64,000 nt of DNA from CAVQND01 sp964653485. GTDB lineage: Bacteria; Verrucomicrobiota; Verrucomicrobiia; Limisphaerales; UBA8199. Position numbers and translations under genes: made by a program. Positions 51,575 to 59,049 of the stretch are shown here, piece after piece (positions within the stretch are counted from its first letter, which is position 1; the number at the start of each line of letters is the position of its first letter). Under the pieces are notes generated by a model. It was given only the letters and a program-made list of their open reading frames with translations, was not told the DNA's origin and searched no databases. The stretch spans positions 1-64,000 of the forward strand of contig CAZZFF010000018.1 in the NCBI GenBank assembly GCA_964653485.1, written 5' to 3'.

Positions 51575-52723
51575 TCAGCGCGCCTCGCATACCTTCAAGG
51601 CATGCATCTCGTCGGCTGGCTCGCTCACGCATGCCTTTAATTCCCTGGCGACCGCCTGAATCTGGTCCGCACCCAACTCCGGGTACATGGGCAGCGACAG
51701 GAACTCGCGCGCGCACTGCTCGGAGACCGGGAATGAACCTTCCCCGCGGCCAAGCCCCTGGTACGCCTCCTGGAGATGCAGCGGCACCGGATAGTGGATC
51801 GCGCACGAAATCCCCTTGCCGGCCAGGCTCTCGAGCACGCGATCCCGCTCCCTCACCCTCACCGCATACACATGGTAGATGTGCCGGTTGTGTGGCGCCG
51901 CCCAGGGCGTGACCACCTCCTCGCAGCCCCCGAGCAGTTCATCGTAAATCCGGGCATTCGCGCCCCGCCGGGAGTTGGCCGCCTCCAACCGCTTGAGCTT
52001 GACCCGCAACGCCGCCGCCTGGATGCCGTCCATCCTCCCGTTCCAACCGATGCGCGAGTGATAATACTTCCGAGTCTGCCCATGGTCCCGCAGAACCTTG
52101 ATTCTTCCATCCAACTCCGCATCGTTGGTAACCACCGCGCCGGCTTCTCCCAGGGCGCCCAAATTCTTGCCCGGATAAAAACTGAAACACCCGGCTACCC
52201 CCAACGACCCCGCCCTTCTGCCCTTATACAATGCCCCGTGCGCCTGGCACGCATCCTCCACCACCGGCAGGCGATGCCGCCGCGCAATCTCCAAAATCGG
52301 GTCCATGTCCGCCATCTGCCCGAACAGATGCACCGGAATGATCGCGCGGGTCCGCGGCGTGATCGCCCTCTCCAGCAAGCCGGGGTCCATCGTGTACGTC
52401 CGCTCATCGATATCCACAAACACCGGCTGCGCGCCGCAGAAACTGATGGCCTCAGCCGTGGCGATGAACGTGCTCGGCACCGTGATCACTTCGTCCCCGG
52501 GTCCCACCCCAAGGGCCAGCAGGCACAGCCAAAGCGCATCGGTCCCGTTGCCCACCCCGGCCGCAAACCCCGTCTCGCAATACGCCGCGAAGTCCCGCTC
52601 GAACGCCGCCACAAAAGGACCCCCGGCAAAAGCCCCGGCATCGATGACTTCGCCAATGGCCTGGTTCAATTCGTCCCGAATCGGCCCATGGTGGGCCTTG
52701 AGATCAAGAAATGGCACTTTCAT
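51575..52723 (-). CDS. DegT/DnrJ aminotransferase (WbpE/WlbC-like)
   Basis: 382 residues. PLP lysine K186 in S-F-Y-P-G-K-N-L-G, preceded by V-V-E-D-A-C-Q-A-H-G. It follows the hexapeptide acyltransferase by 4 bp and the Gfo/Idh dehydrogenase before that, the same trio (oxidase, acetyltransferase, aminotransferase) that builds UDP-GlcNAc3NAcA in Pseudomonas and Bordetella. It should aminate the 3-keto uronic acid. Paralogous to the DegT at 25715-26836 but in a different pathway context. Confidence 0.9.
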   Translation of the reverse strand: MKVPFLDLKAHHGPIRDELNQAIGEVIDAGAFAGGPFVAAFERDFAAYCETGFAAGVGNGTDALWLCLLALGVGPGDEVITVPSTFIATAEAISFCGAQPVFVDIDERTYTMDPGLLERAITPRTRAIIPVHLFGQMADMDPILEIARRHRLPVVEDACQAHGALYKGRRAGSLGVAGCFSFYPGKNLGALGEAGAVVTNDAELDGRIKVLRDHGQTRKYYHSRIGWNGRMDGIQAAALRVKLKRLEAANSRRGANARIYDELLGGCEEVVTPWAAPHNRHIYHVYAVRVRERDRVLESLAGKGISCAIHYPVPLHLQEAYQGLGRGEGSFPVSEQCAREFLSLPMYPELGADQIQAVARELKACVSEPADEMHALKVCEAR

Positions 52724-52727
52724 AGTA

Positions 52728-53222
52728 TTATGTCGGACACAGTATCTTCATGACCCTCGCCGGATTGCCGGCCACAACCGCGCCGGCAGGAACATCCTTC
52801 GTAACCACGCTGCCGGCCCCAATCACCGCCCGTTCCCCCACCGTGATGCCGCACAGCAGCGTTGCCCCCGACCCGATCGACGCCCCCTGCTTGACTCGGG
52901 TGGGGATGCACTCCCAATCCGCCTCCGTCTGCGGCTCGCCTCGGTCGTTCGTCGCGCGGGGATAGCGGTCGTTGATGAACGTCACATTATGACCCACGAA
53001 CACCTCATCCTCCAAAACCACCCCTTCGCACACAAACGAATGACTCGAAATCTTGCACCGGTTCCCGATCCTGGCCCCCTTCTGGATTTCGACGAAACTC
53101 CCGATCTTCACGTCGTCCCCAATCTCGCAGCCGTAAAGATTCGTGAACCCGTAAATGCGCACCCCCCGGCCGAGTTTCACATCCGCGGCGATCTGTTGAT
53201 TGGGTTGATTACCCGCAGTCAT
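52728..53222 (-). CDS. Left-handed beta-helix N-acyltransferase (WbpD/WlbB-like)
   Basis: About 164 residues from ATG 53222 (GGA 6 nt upstream; ATG 53231 also possible). Hexapeptide repeats run through the chain (V-K-L-G-R-G-V-R-I, A-R-I-G-N-R-C-K-I, A-S-I-G-S-G-A-T-L, A-V-I-G-A-G-S-V-V-T-K-D-V-P) and it ends with the usual V-A-G-N-P-A-R. H-N-V-T-F-I-N-D and T-R-V-K-Q-G match the WbpD group, which acetylates the 3-amine of the UDP-diamino uronic acid. It lies between the dehydrogenase and the aminotransferase. Confidence 0.9.
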   Translation of the reverse strand: MTAGNQPNQQIAADVKLGRGVRIYGFTNLYGCEIGDDVKIGSFVEIQKGARIGNRCKISSHSFVCEGVVLEDEVFVGHNVTFINDRYPRATNDRGEPQTEADWECIPTRVKQGASIGSGATLLCGITVGERAVIGAGSVVTKDVPAGAVVAGNPARVMKILCPT

Positions 53223-53306
53223 GAATTCCATAAAGCAAAGCGATTCCAACTCTTCGGCGCGCGCCCGGCAGGGCCCGCCGCCGCCTTTCCACCACGCCCA
53301 TGGCCC

Positions 53307-54560
53307 TCAGACCCGCGCCCTGAAACCGTTCCTTCGGATCAGCACCGGCTTCTTGCTCACCTTGAAACCGCCGTTGGAACCGTTGACGCCGTTGCTGCCG
53401 TTGCCCCCATTGCCGCCGTTCCCGTTGCTCGGGCCGCTGCCGCCGTCGCCGTTCGTCGGACCACCGCCCCCGTTCGGACCGGTGCCCTTGTCGTCCCACG
53501 GCGGCAGCTTGCCTGACGCCGGGATGGGCGAAAACTTGCCGTCCGCAAAGCGGATTGGGTTCCCGTTGAGCTTCAAGGACACGGAGCAGGCCTCAAGCAC
53601 CCGCACAACCTCCAGCCCTCGCGCCCCGTTGGTCAGCGGAGTCTGGCCCGTCTTGATGCACTCCAGGAAATGCTGGCACTCGGCCTTGAGCGGTTCCTCC
53701 AGCTTGATGTGCGGGGCATACATGTCCCCGTAATGATAGGCATACTGGAATTCGGCGAAGCTGTCGTAGTGCGGGGGCCGTTCCACCCGCGCGTCAAATA
53801 TCCGGATTTTCTCCAACTGCGACACGTCGTCATACACGATCATCCGCTTGCTTCCGACGATCGTCATCTCCCGGATCTTCCTCGGATCGAGCCAACTGCT
53901 GTGAACGACGGCCGACCTGTTCTTGGGAAACTCCATGTGGATCATCGTCACATCTTCAACGCCCGGCGTCACGTGGGCGCTGCCCTGGCAGTTCACGCTC
54001 AGCGGCGGCTCGCCCATCACATGGAGGATGATCGACAGGTCATGCGGGGCCAGGTCCCAGGCCACGTTGATGTCCTTTTGATACAAGCCCAGGTTCAGCC
54101 GCCGGGCGGCAATGTAACGGATGTCCCCGATGTCGCCCCAATCAATGATGTCTTTGATCTTCTGAACCGCTTGCGAAAACAGGAACGTGTGCCCGACCAT
54201 CAGCACCACTCCCTGCTTTCGCGCAAGCTCGATCAGCTCCTCGCATTGGGCCGAGGAGGCCGCCATCGGCTTCTCGATAAACGTGTGCTTCCCCGCCGTC
54301 AGGCTCGCCTTGGCCATCGGGAAGTGATGCTTGACGGCGGTCGCTATCACAACCGCGTCGAGGTCATCGCCCCTGAGGATCCGCTGATAATCCACCTCTC
54401 CCTTGACCTCCGGATACAATGAAATGACGTGCTTAAGGCGCTCTTCGCTCACGTCGCACGCCACCCGTAAATTGCAATCGGGAAGCGACCTGAGGTTGCG
54501 CAACAAGTTTGGCCCCCAGTATCCGCAGCCCGCCACTCCGACTTTAATTTTCTTTACCAT
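53307..54560 (-). CDS. Gfo/Idh/MocA dehydrogenase (WbpB/WlbA-like) with Gly/Asn-rich tail
   Basis: 417 residues from ATG 54560, backed by AAAGGA at a good distance; an in-frame TTG 15 bp upstream gives a 4-bp overlap with the sugar transferase. Rossmann motif G-C-G-Y-W-G near the start, the family E-K-P motif at ~90, and a WbpB-like C-terminal domain. It should oxidise C3 of UDP-GlcNAcA. After ~residue 355 comes a ~45-residue Gly/Asn/Ser tail (repeated G-N-G-G, S-N-G-V-N-G) ending in a basic K-V-S-K-K-P-V-L-I-R-R. Such a tail is not normal for this family. Confidence 0.88.
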   Translation of the reverse strand: MVKKIKVGVAGCGYWGPNLLRNLRSLPDCNLRVACDVSEERLKHVISLYPEVKGEVDYQRILRGDDLDAVVIATAVKHHFPMAKASLTAGKHTFIEKPMAASSAQCEELIELARKQGVVLMVGHTFLFSQAVQKIKDIIDWGDIGDIRYIAARRLNLGLYQKDINVAWDLAPHDLSIILHVMGEPPLSVNCQGSAHVTPGVEDVTMIHMEFPKNRSAVVHSSWLDPRKIREMTIVGSKRMIVYDDVSQLEKIRIFDARVERPPHYDSFAEFQYAYHYGDMYAPHIKLEEPLKAECQHFLECIKTGQTPLTNGARGLEVVRVLEACSVSLKLNGNPIRFADGKFSPIPASGKLPPWDDKGTGPNGGGGPTNGDGGSGPSNGNGGNGGNGSNGVNGSNGGFKVSKKPVLIRRNGFRARV

Positions 54561-54571
54561 GTTCGTTCCTT

Positions 54572-55336
54572 TCAACTAACGGTACCCAACCCGGTTGTCT
54601 GTTTCCGAACCGCCTTCTTTCCGCGTCGCTGGTCGATAACCTGTTGCACGATTGCCGGAACGGTCTTGGCGATAATGACGAGGTCGAGCGCAAGGCACCT
54701 GTGCTCCACATAGTGCAGGTCCAAATCCAGCATCTCCTCGAAAGTCGTGCGGTTCTTGCCCTTCACCTGCCACAAGCCCGTCAAACCCGGCGGCGTCTCA
54801 AAACGCCTGCGGTGCCTTGGCTGGTAGTGCTCGCATTCAAAAGCCAGGCAAGGGCGCGGCCCCACCAGGCTCATCTCGCCGCGAACCACGTTGATAAGCT
54901 GCGGCAACTCGTCAAGACCGCACGCCCGCAACAGCCATCCTCCCGGAATGAGACGCGAATCCCCCACTGCATCCAGTTTCGTCATCGGCCGGCCCGACTT
55001 CATCAAATCAGCCACGTGCCCGGCATGGACCGCCGTGTCCGCGTTGGCTCGCATCGTCCGAAACTTCAAACACGTGAACGGACGCTCCCGGTAGCCAACG
55101 CGCTGCTGCTTGAACAGGACCGTCCCCGGCGAAACCAGCTTGACCATCAGCCCGATCAGCAGCCCCAGCGGCACTACCACCGGCGCCGCCGCCGCGATGC
55201 ACGCCAAATCCAACGCCCGCTTCCAGCGCGGAATGCCCCCGCGCACATCCGCTGCCTGGGCAACCCCGCTTTCCAACCCTTGCGAACAACCTGAACTTTG
55301 AGAAATCACTATTGAAACTGCGTCGCCCGCCTCCAT
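54572..55336 (-). CDS. Initiating sugar-phosphate transferase (bacterial sugar transferase family)
   Basis: 254 residues. One hydrophobic segment (~45-68) precedes the catalytic part with K-F-R-T-M-R, D-E-L-P-Q-L-I-N-V, S-L-V-G-P-R-P and G-L-T-G-L-W-Q-V-K-G-K-N, all hallmarks of the PglC/WcaJ C-terminal domain. With only one membrane segment it is the short monotopic type and not the five-span WbaP type. It transfers the first sugar-1-phosphate to undecaprenyl phosphate. It is the first enzyme gene after the NusG-like regulator, 104 bp downstream of it. Confidence 0.92.
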   Translation of the reverse strand: MEAGDAVSIVISQSSGCSQGLESGVAQAADVRGGIPRWKRALDLACIAAAAPVVVPLGLLIGLMVKLVSPGTVLFKQQRVGYRERPFTCLKFRTMRANADTAVHAGHVADLMKSGRPMTKLDAVGDSRLIPGGWLLRACGLDELPQLINVVRGEMSLVGPRPCLAFECEHYQPRHRRRFETPPGLTGLWQVKGKNRTTFEEMLDLDLHYVEHRCLALDLVIIAKTVPAIVQQVIDQRRGKKAVRKQTTGLGTVS

Positions 55337-55440
55337 GCTTTTAAGGCAAAGCTCCGCACTTGCTGGTTTTCCAATCCTCTGCTAACTTCCCCCGATTGCC
55401 CCCTCAGCCGCCCCGGCGGCCTCGGGCCCCCCGCGAGCCC

Positions 55441-56022
55441 TTACGCCGCGACCCCAACACACTCCTGTGGCGCCCGAGCCAACGCCGGCAACAAGTCGGC
55501 GATCCGCCGCTCATCCAAAGTCAACGACCTCCGATCCACTTCCGTCAACGTCGGGCGCCCAAGAAAATCAAGCAAAATCTGAACGCGCTGCCGGGCAGGC
55601 AACACCCGCACCACGATGCCGCGCGAGCCAAGGAACGACCCTTCGGCCACAGTCACTTCCGCCCCGGCGCACAGACGGTCTTCAACCCACATCGGGTTGC
55701 CGCTGTCAAAGCACTGCTTCAACTCGTCAATCACACGCCCAGGCACCGTGGCCGCCCGGTCCCCAAACCGCACCACCCCGCTCACGCCGGACGTATACTG
55801 GACTTCATCCAGGTCCGCCACGGCCTCGCACCGGACGAAAAGGTAACAAGGAAACACCGGCTCATCCACCCGCACCACCCCGCGCCGCGTCGGCCGCTCC
55901 AACCTCATGCGGGGATGAAAAACCTCCAAGCCGAGACGCCTGCCCAGAGTCGCCGCCGCGATGTGCTCGTGCTTCGGCTTCGTCCGCGCGCAATACCAGG
56001 TTGTCTCGACTCTTTCGCTCAT
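55441..56022 (-). CDS. NusG/RfaH-like transcription antiterminator
   Basis: 193 residues from ATG 56022, where the NGN domain begins (T-T-W-Y-C-A-R-T-K-P-K-H-E); the frame is open to 56184 but that part crosses element E2. NGN features include V-F-P-C-Y-L-F-V-R and V-S-G-V-V-R-F-G; a KOW domain follows (V-A-E-G-S-F-L-G-S-R-G-I-V-V-R-V). Specialised NusG paralogues at the head of EPS operons help RNA polymerase cross long gene runs. Here ~50 kb of co-directional genes follows, including one clear internal terminator. No ops/JUMPstart sequence was recognised. Confidence 0.9.
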   Translation of the reverse strand: MSERVETTWYCARTKPKHEHIAAATLGRRLGLEVFHPRMRLERPTRRGVVRVDEPVFPCYLFVRCEAVADLDEVQYTSGVSGVVRFGDRAATVPGRVIDELKQCFDSGNPMWVEDRLCAGAEVTVAEGSFLGSRGIVVRVLPARQRVQILLDFLGRPTLTEVDRRSLTLDERRIADLLPALARAPQECVGVAA

Positions 56023-56055
56023 TGTGACACTACTCTGGCATGACCCGGCATACGC

Positions 56056-56132
56056 GTCTATCATGGCACCCGATGATTTTACTGCCACCGGGGGACGTGA
56101 CTTCGATGTAGTGGCTTTCCCTGACATAGTGT
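56056..56132 (-). promoter_or_regulatory. Conserved 77-bp intergenic element, copy E2
   Basis: Minus-strand reading starts ACACTATGTC and ends TGCCATGATAGAC. 53 of 77 positions match E1 without gaps. It starts 8 bp after the stop of the receiver-only regulator and ends 34 bp before the NusG-like start, so it would lie in the leader or promoter of that gene. GACA-CTA-TGTC at its edge is a perfect short dyad. GCCAC and GTGGC inside can pair in RNA. Confidence 0.6.
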
Positions 56133-56140
56133 CGTGCTCC

Positions 56141-56545
56141 TTACCTCCGGTAAATCTCCCCAAACAACACCCGCCGTATCGCATCCATCAGTTTGGTCGT
56201 CGCCTCCAGCTTGGAAATGTACCCGCTGGCCCCGGCCCGTATCGCCTCCTCCGCGTAAACAGACTCATCGCTCATCGACAGAACCAATATCCGGGTCTCC
56301 GGATGCCGCCCGTGGACTTCCTTGATCAGTTCCAGCCCGTCCGACCCCCGCAATCTCAAGTCGATGATCGCCAGGTCCGGCCGGGTCTCCTCAGCCGCCG
56401 CCAAAGCCCCTTCCGAGTCCTCAGCCTCTCCGCAGACAGTCATATCCTCTTCTCGGGCAATGAGATCATTCAGAGCCTGCCGCACCAACGCACTGTCGTC
56501 AACCAGCAGAATGCGTGTCCGCCTTGTCCGACTTTCTATTGGCAT
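56141..56545 (-). CDS. Receiver-only response regulator
   Basis: 134 residues with D16-D17, phosphoacceptor D62 in A-I-I-D-L-R-L-R and the A-G-A-S-G-Y-I-S-K loop. It is strikingly like the first 134 residues of the NarL-type regulator at 56806-57531 (same C-G-E-A-E-D, same D62), but stops at G-E-I-Y-R-R where that protein goes on to its linker and LuxR helix-turn-helix. So it either lost its DNA-binding part or acts as a phosphate sink or protein partner. Element E2 begins 8 bp past its stop and E3 lies ~100 bp upstream of its start. Confidence 0.88.
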   Translation of the reverse strand: MPIESRTRRTRILLVDDSALVRQALNDLIAREEDMTVCGEAEDSEGALAAAEETRPDLAIIDLRLRGSDGLELIKEVHGRHPETRILVLSMSDESVYAEEAIRAGASGYISKLEATTKLMDAIRRVLFGEIYRR

Positions 56546-56642
56546 ATTATGTGCCCCGAAAAAGTTCTCCGTCCCATTGGCTTCCGTCCTTGAGCTGCGC
56601 CTGATTTGCTCGATTCAATCATGAAGCAGGTGCGCACCCCTT

Positions 56643-56719
56643 GTCTATCGTGCCTTACAATGATTTTCTTGTCGCGGGTATTCGGGAGCCTCTTGTAATT
56701 CAAACCCACTATATCGTGT
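56643..56719 (-). promoter_or_regulatory. Conserved 77-bp intergenic element, copy E3
   Basis: Minus-strand reading starts ACACGATATAG, contains AAAATCATTG and ends GATAGAC. 48 of 77 positions match E1 without gaps. It lies in the 260-bp divergent region between the receiver-only regulator (start 56545) and the NarL-type regulator (start 56806), 97 bp upstream of the former. Nothing else was recognised in this intergenic stretch. Confidence 0.55.
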
Positions 56720-56805
56720 AAGGGCAAGCCGCGCGTCCAATTGCTCCTTGCGCCTTCCCACCGATTGATTATACTCGGTCCACGACGCGCTGATCAAGAC
56801 AGCCT

Positions 56806-57531
56806 ATGCCCCGGACAAACCAAGACGATCGCACAAAGGTGCTGCTGGTGGATGATCATCCACTCGTGCGCAATGCCATGAAAGAAACCCTCGCGCGCGA
56901 GCCGGATCTGGCAGTGTGCGGCGAAGCGGAAGACCGGGATGGCACCCTCGCGGCAATCGAGGCCTCCCGACCCGATCTCGCCATTGTGGATTTGGGACTG
57001 AAGAACTCCGACGGCATACGCCTCATCCAGGACATCCACGACCGCTATCCCAAAATGGTCATGCTCGTCCTGTCCATGCACGATGAATTGCTCTACGCCG
57101 AGCGGGCCATCCGCGCCGGGGCCAACGGCTACATCTCCAAGCAAGAGGCCCCTTCAAAGATTATGCAGGCGGTGCGCACCGTCTTGAGAGGCGAGATTTA
57201 CTGGGGCGAAAAGGTCGCCGCCCAGGTGGCCTCCAAGGTCGCCCGCTCGGCTCGCCACCCCAATAACCTGCCTGACAACGTGCTTTCGGAACGCGAACTG
57301 CAAGTCTTCGAACTCATCGGCAGCGGCGCCCCCACCACTGGAATCGCCGCCATGCTCCACATCGACGTGAGCACGGTCGAAACCTACCGCACCCGCATCA
57401 AGGAGAAAATGAACCTGAAGGACGCCGGGGAACTCCTCCAGGCCGCGATTCGTTGGAATGTGGCCAAGGGCCATTGCTGCGAGCTGCCCTCGGGCAAAGA
57501 CCCGGCCGCAAAACCTCCGGGTCGCCGATAG
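56806..57531 (+). CDS. NarL/FixJ-type response regulator
   Basis: 241 residues. Receiver domain 1-130 with D16-D17 and D62 in A-I-V-D-L-G-L-K, then a LuxR-type helix-turn-helix at ~160-215 (L-S-E-R-E-L-Q-V-F-E-L-I-G, S-T-V-E-T-Y-R-T-R-I-K-E-K-M). It is divergent from its receiver-only paralogue and marks the right border of the minus-strand EPS run. No histidine kinase is beside it, so its sensor is unknown; it may control the EPS genes through the shared intergenic region. Confidence 0.93.
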   Translation: MPRTNQDDRTKVLLVDDHPLVRNAMKETLAREPDLAVCGEAEDRDGTLAAIEASRPDLAIVDLGLKNSDGIRLIQDIHDRYPKMVMLVLSMHDELLYAERAIRAGANGYISKQEAPSKIMQAVRTVLRGEIYWGEKVAAQVASKVARSARHPNNLPDNVLSERELQVFELIGSGAPTTGIAAMLHIDVSTVETYRTRIKEKMNLKDAGELLQAAIRWNVAKGHCCELPSGKDPAAKPPGRR

Positions 57532-57784
57532 TGCCCTCTCTTCCCGCCCGCGCCGATGGGGTGTCTCCTCAACGACTGTACATTTGTTCAGTTGTCTGGC
57601 GAGCACCACACCCGCCTTTGTCCAGGCATTTCCCGGGAATTCCAGTCCCAAGCCGCGGAGATTCCTGAAACAAACCTCCCCGACGCCGGGTATTCCAGAA
57701 GGTTATGAAAACGAACAATGCTAGGGTTTTGCTTCCAACCGCGTTTCAGGCATAAGATGCCCCCCAAGGCATCGCGGCCGCCCG

Positions 57785-58399
57785 ATGACAGAAGCTCAAC
57801 CATTCGAAATGTTCGTGCGGGATTACCAGGATATGGTCTTTAGCACTGCTATGCGTTTGCTGGCCAGCGAAACCGAGGCCGAGGACATCGCCCAGGAAGT
57901 GTTCCTCAAGGCATATCAGCGGTTTGCCGAGCTGCGTGACAGCCCGACCGCCGGCGGATGGCTCAAAAAGGTGGCGACCAACCTGAGCCTGAACCACCTT
58001 TCGCGTTACCGCGCCCGCTGGAGTTTCTTCTCCGAACTGCGCGCCGGCGGCGGCGACGAGGAAGACAGGGAAATCGAGTACCCCGCCCCGGACAACCTCA
58101 ACGAAGAGGTGGCCCGCGCCGATTGCTTCGACCTCGTCGAGCGCGCGCTGCAAACACTCCCTGCAGCCCAACGCGTGCCCCTGGTCCTCTTCCACCTCGA
58201 AGGTCTCCGCTACGAGGAAATCGCCCGCAAACTCAACGTCTCCCTCGGCAAGGTCAAAACGGACATCTTCCGGGGCCGCGAGGCCCTGCGCCGGAAGTTG
58301 CGACCCCAATTCGCAGACCGGCCATACAGCCCCGCTCAACCGGGCGCGCGGATCCGCTACGCGGACGACGCCCGCCGCATTGCGCCTCAAAATGAATAA
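57785..58399 (+). CDS. ECF-type RNA polymerase sigma factor
   Basis: 204 residues of the RpoE-like ECF group. Region 2 spans ~10-80 (F-V-R-D-Y-Q-D-M-V-F-S-T-A, D-I-A-Q-E-V-F-L-K-A-Y) and region 4 ~130-185 (L-P-A-A-Q-R-V-P-L-V-L-F, L-R-Y-E-E-I-A-R-K-L-N-V-S-L-G-K-V-K). The region 4 tail is longer than usual by ~25 residues. It overlaps the small membrane protein gene that follows by 8 bp, the standard sigma/anti-sigma arrangement. The 253-bp region upstream (57532-57784) holds no gene. Confidence 0.93.
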   Translation: MTEAQPFEMFVRDYQDMVFSTAMRLLASETEAEDIAQEVFLKAYQRFAELRDSPTAGGWLKKVATNLSLNHLSRYRARWSFFSELRAGGGDEEDREIEYPAPDNLNEEVARADCFDLVERALQTLPAAQRVPLVLFHLEGLRYEEIARKLNVSLGKVKTDIFRGREALRRKLRPQFADRPYSPAQPGARIRYADDARRIAPQNE

Positions 58400-58868
58400 A
58401 GATATGAACAGCCAGGACCCGGAGCGTCTGCAGGCGGAGGTCGATGCCATGTTGAAAGGCCTGCCGCGGCGGGCGGCCCCACGAACACTCCTGCCGCGCG
58501 TGATGGCGGCCATCCAAACCCGCGCCGCCTTGCCATGGCATCGCCAATCGTGGCAAATGTGGCCCCTCGTGCCGCGCGTCGCCTCGCTGGCCATCTTGCT
58601 GTCTGTCTTTGGCGGGCTTTGCCTCGCCGCCTGGAAGCTGCCCCAAGCCGACTCTTATGCCTCGATTGTCGGCCAGCTCGGACGCTGGTTGTCCGGCCCC
58701 TCCTCCCTCTGGAACGTCCTGTGCGTGCTCTTCAACGCCGCGTCGGCCATGGCCAGACAACTCCCCGCCGGCTTTATCGCCGCCTGCCTGGTCTCGCTGG
58801 GGCTGGGCTATGCGCTCTGCATCGCCCTGGGCGCCGCCTGGATACGCTTTGCCCTGGCACGACGCTAA
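58392..58868 (+). CDS. Small membrane protein, candidate anti-sigma factor
   Basis: 158 residues from ATG 58392 (ATG 58404 also possible). A ~50-residue N-terminal cytoplasmic part (R-L-Q-A-E-V-D-A-M-L-K-G-L-P-R-R) precedes two or three hydrophobic segments (~60-80, ~100-150). No zinc-binding H-x-x-x-C-x-x-C is present. The role is inferred from the 8-bp overlap with the sigma factor and from topology. Its TAA stop is immediately followed by the MITE-like element. Confidence 0.65.
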   Translation: MNKDMNSQDPERLQAEVDAMLKGLPRRAAPRTLLPRVMAAIQTRAALPWHRQSWQMWPLVPRVASLAILLSVFGGLCLAAWKLPQADSYASIVGQLGRWLSGPSSLWNVLCVLFNAASAMARQLPAGFIAACLVSLGLGYALCIALGAAWIRFALARR

Positions 58869-59030
58869 GGCGTCACGAAAAAACAACATGAACAATTATG
58901 GCGCAGGAGTTTTGGCCGCTGGCAAGGCGCGAGCGAGGCGCATATCCAAGGCGATCTGCAACGAGCGAGCAACGCCGCCAGCGGCCAAAAGAACCAGCCA
59001 GAATTGTTCATGTTGTTTTTTCGTGACGCC
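58869..59030. mobile_element. MITE-like palindromic element with perfect 29-bp terminal inverted repeats
   Basis: 162 bp beginning GGCGTCACG and ending CGTGACGCC. The terminal 29 bp (58869-58897 and 59002-59030) are perfect inverted repeats, and an inner pair of 14 bp (TTTTGGCCGCTGGC at 58910-58923 and its complement) is also perfect. The centre is rich in GGCG/GAGCGAGC units. TAA flanks both ends (58866-58868 and 59031-59033), consistent with a 3-bp target duplication that also restores the stop codon of the gene on the left. No transposase is encoded. Confidence 0.82.
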
Positions 59031-59049
59031 TAACACCTTTTTCTTTAAT

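Noticed and set aside
56023..56140. Cyclic-di-GMP or other known riboswitch in element E2
   Set aside because: The conserved core and pairing of known riboswitch classes could not be matched; only short stems are visible.
55441..56184. Longer NusG-like protein starting at 56184
   Set aside because: The first 54 codons cross element E2 and the end of the upstream gene and have no NGN similarity; the domain starts at the ATG at 56022.
58609..59049. N-terminal extension of the RDD protein through the MITE
   Set aside because: It would run out of frame through the small membrane protein gene and the palindrome; a normal signal region begins after the ATG at 59050.
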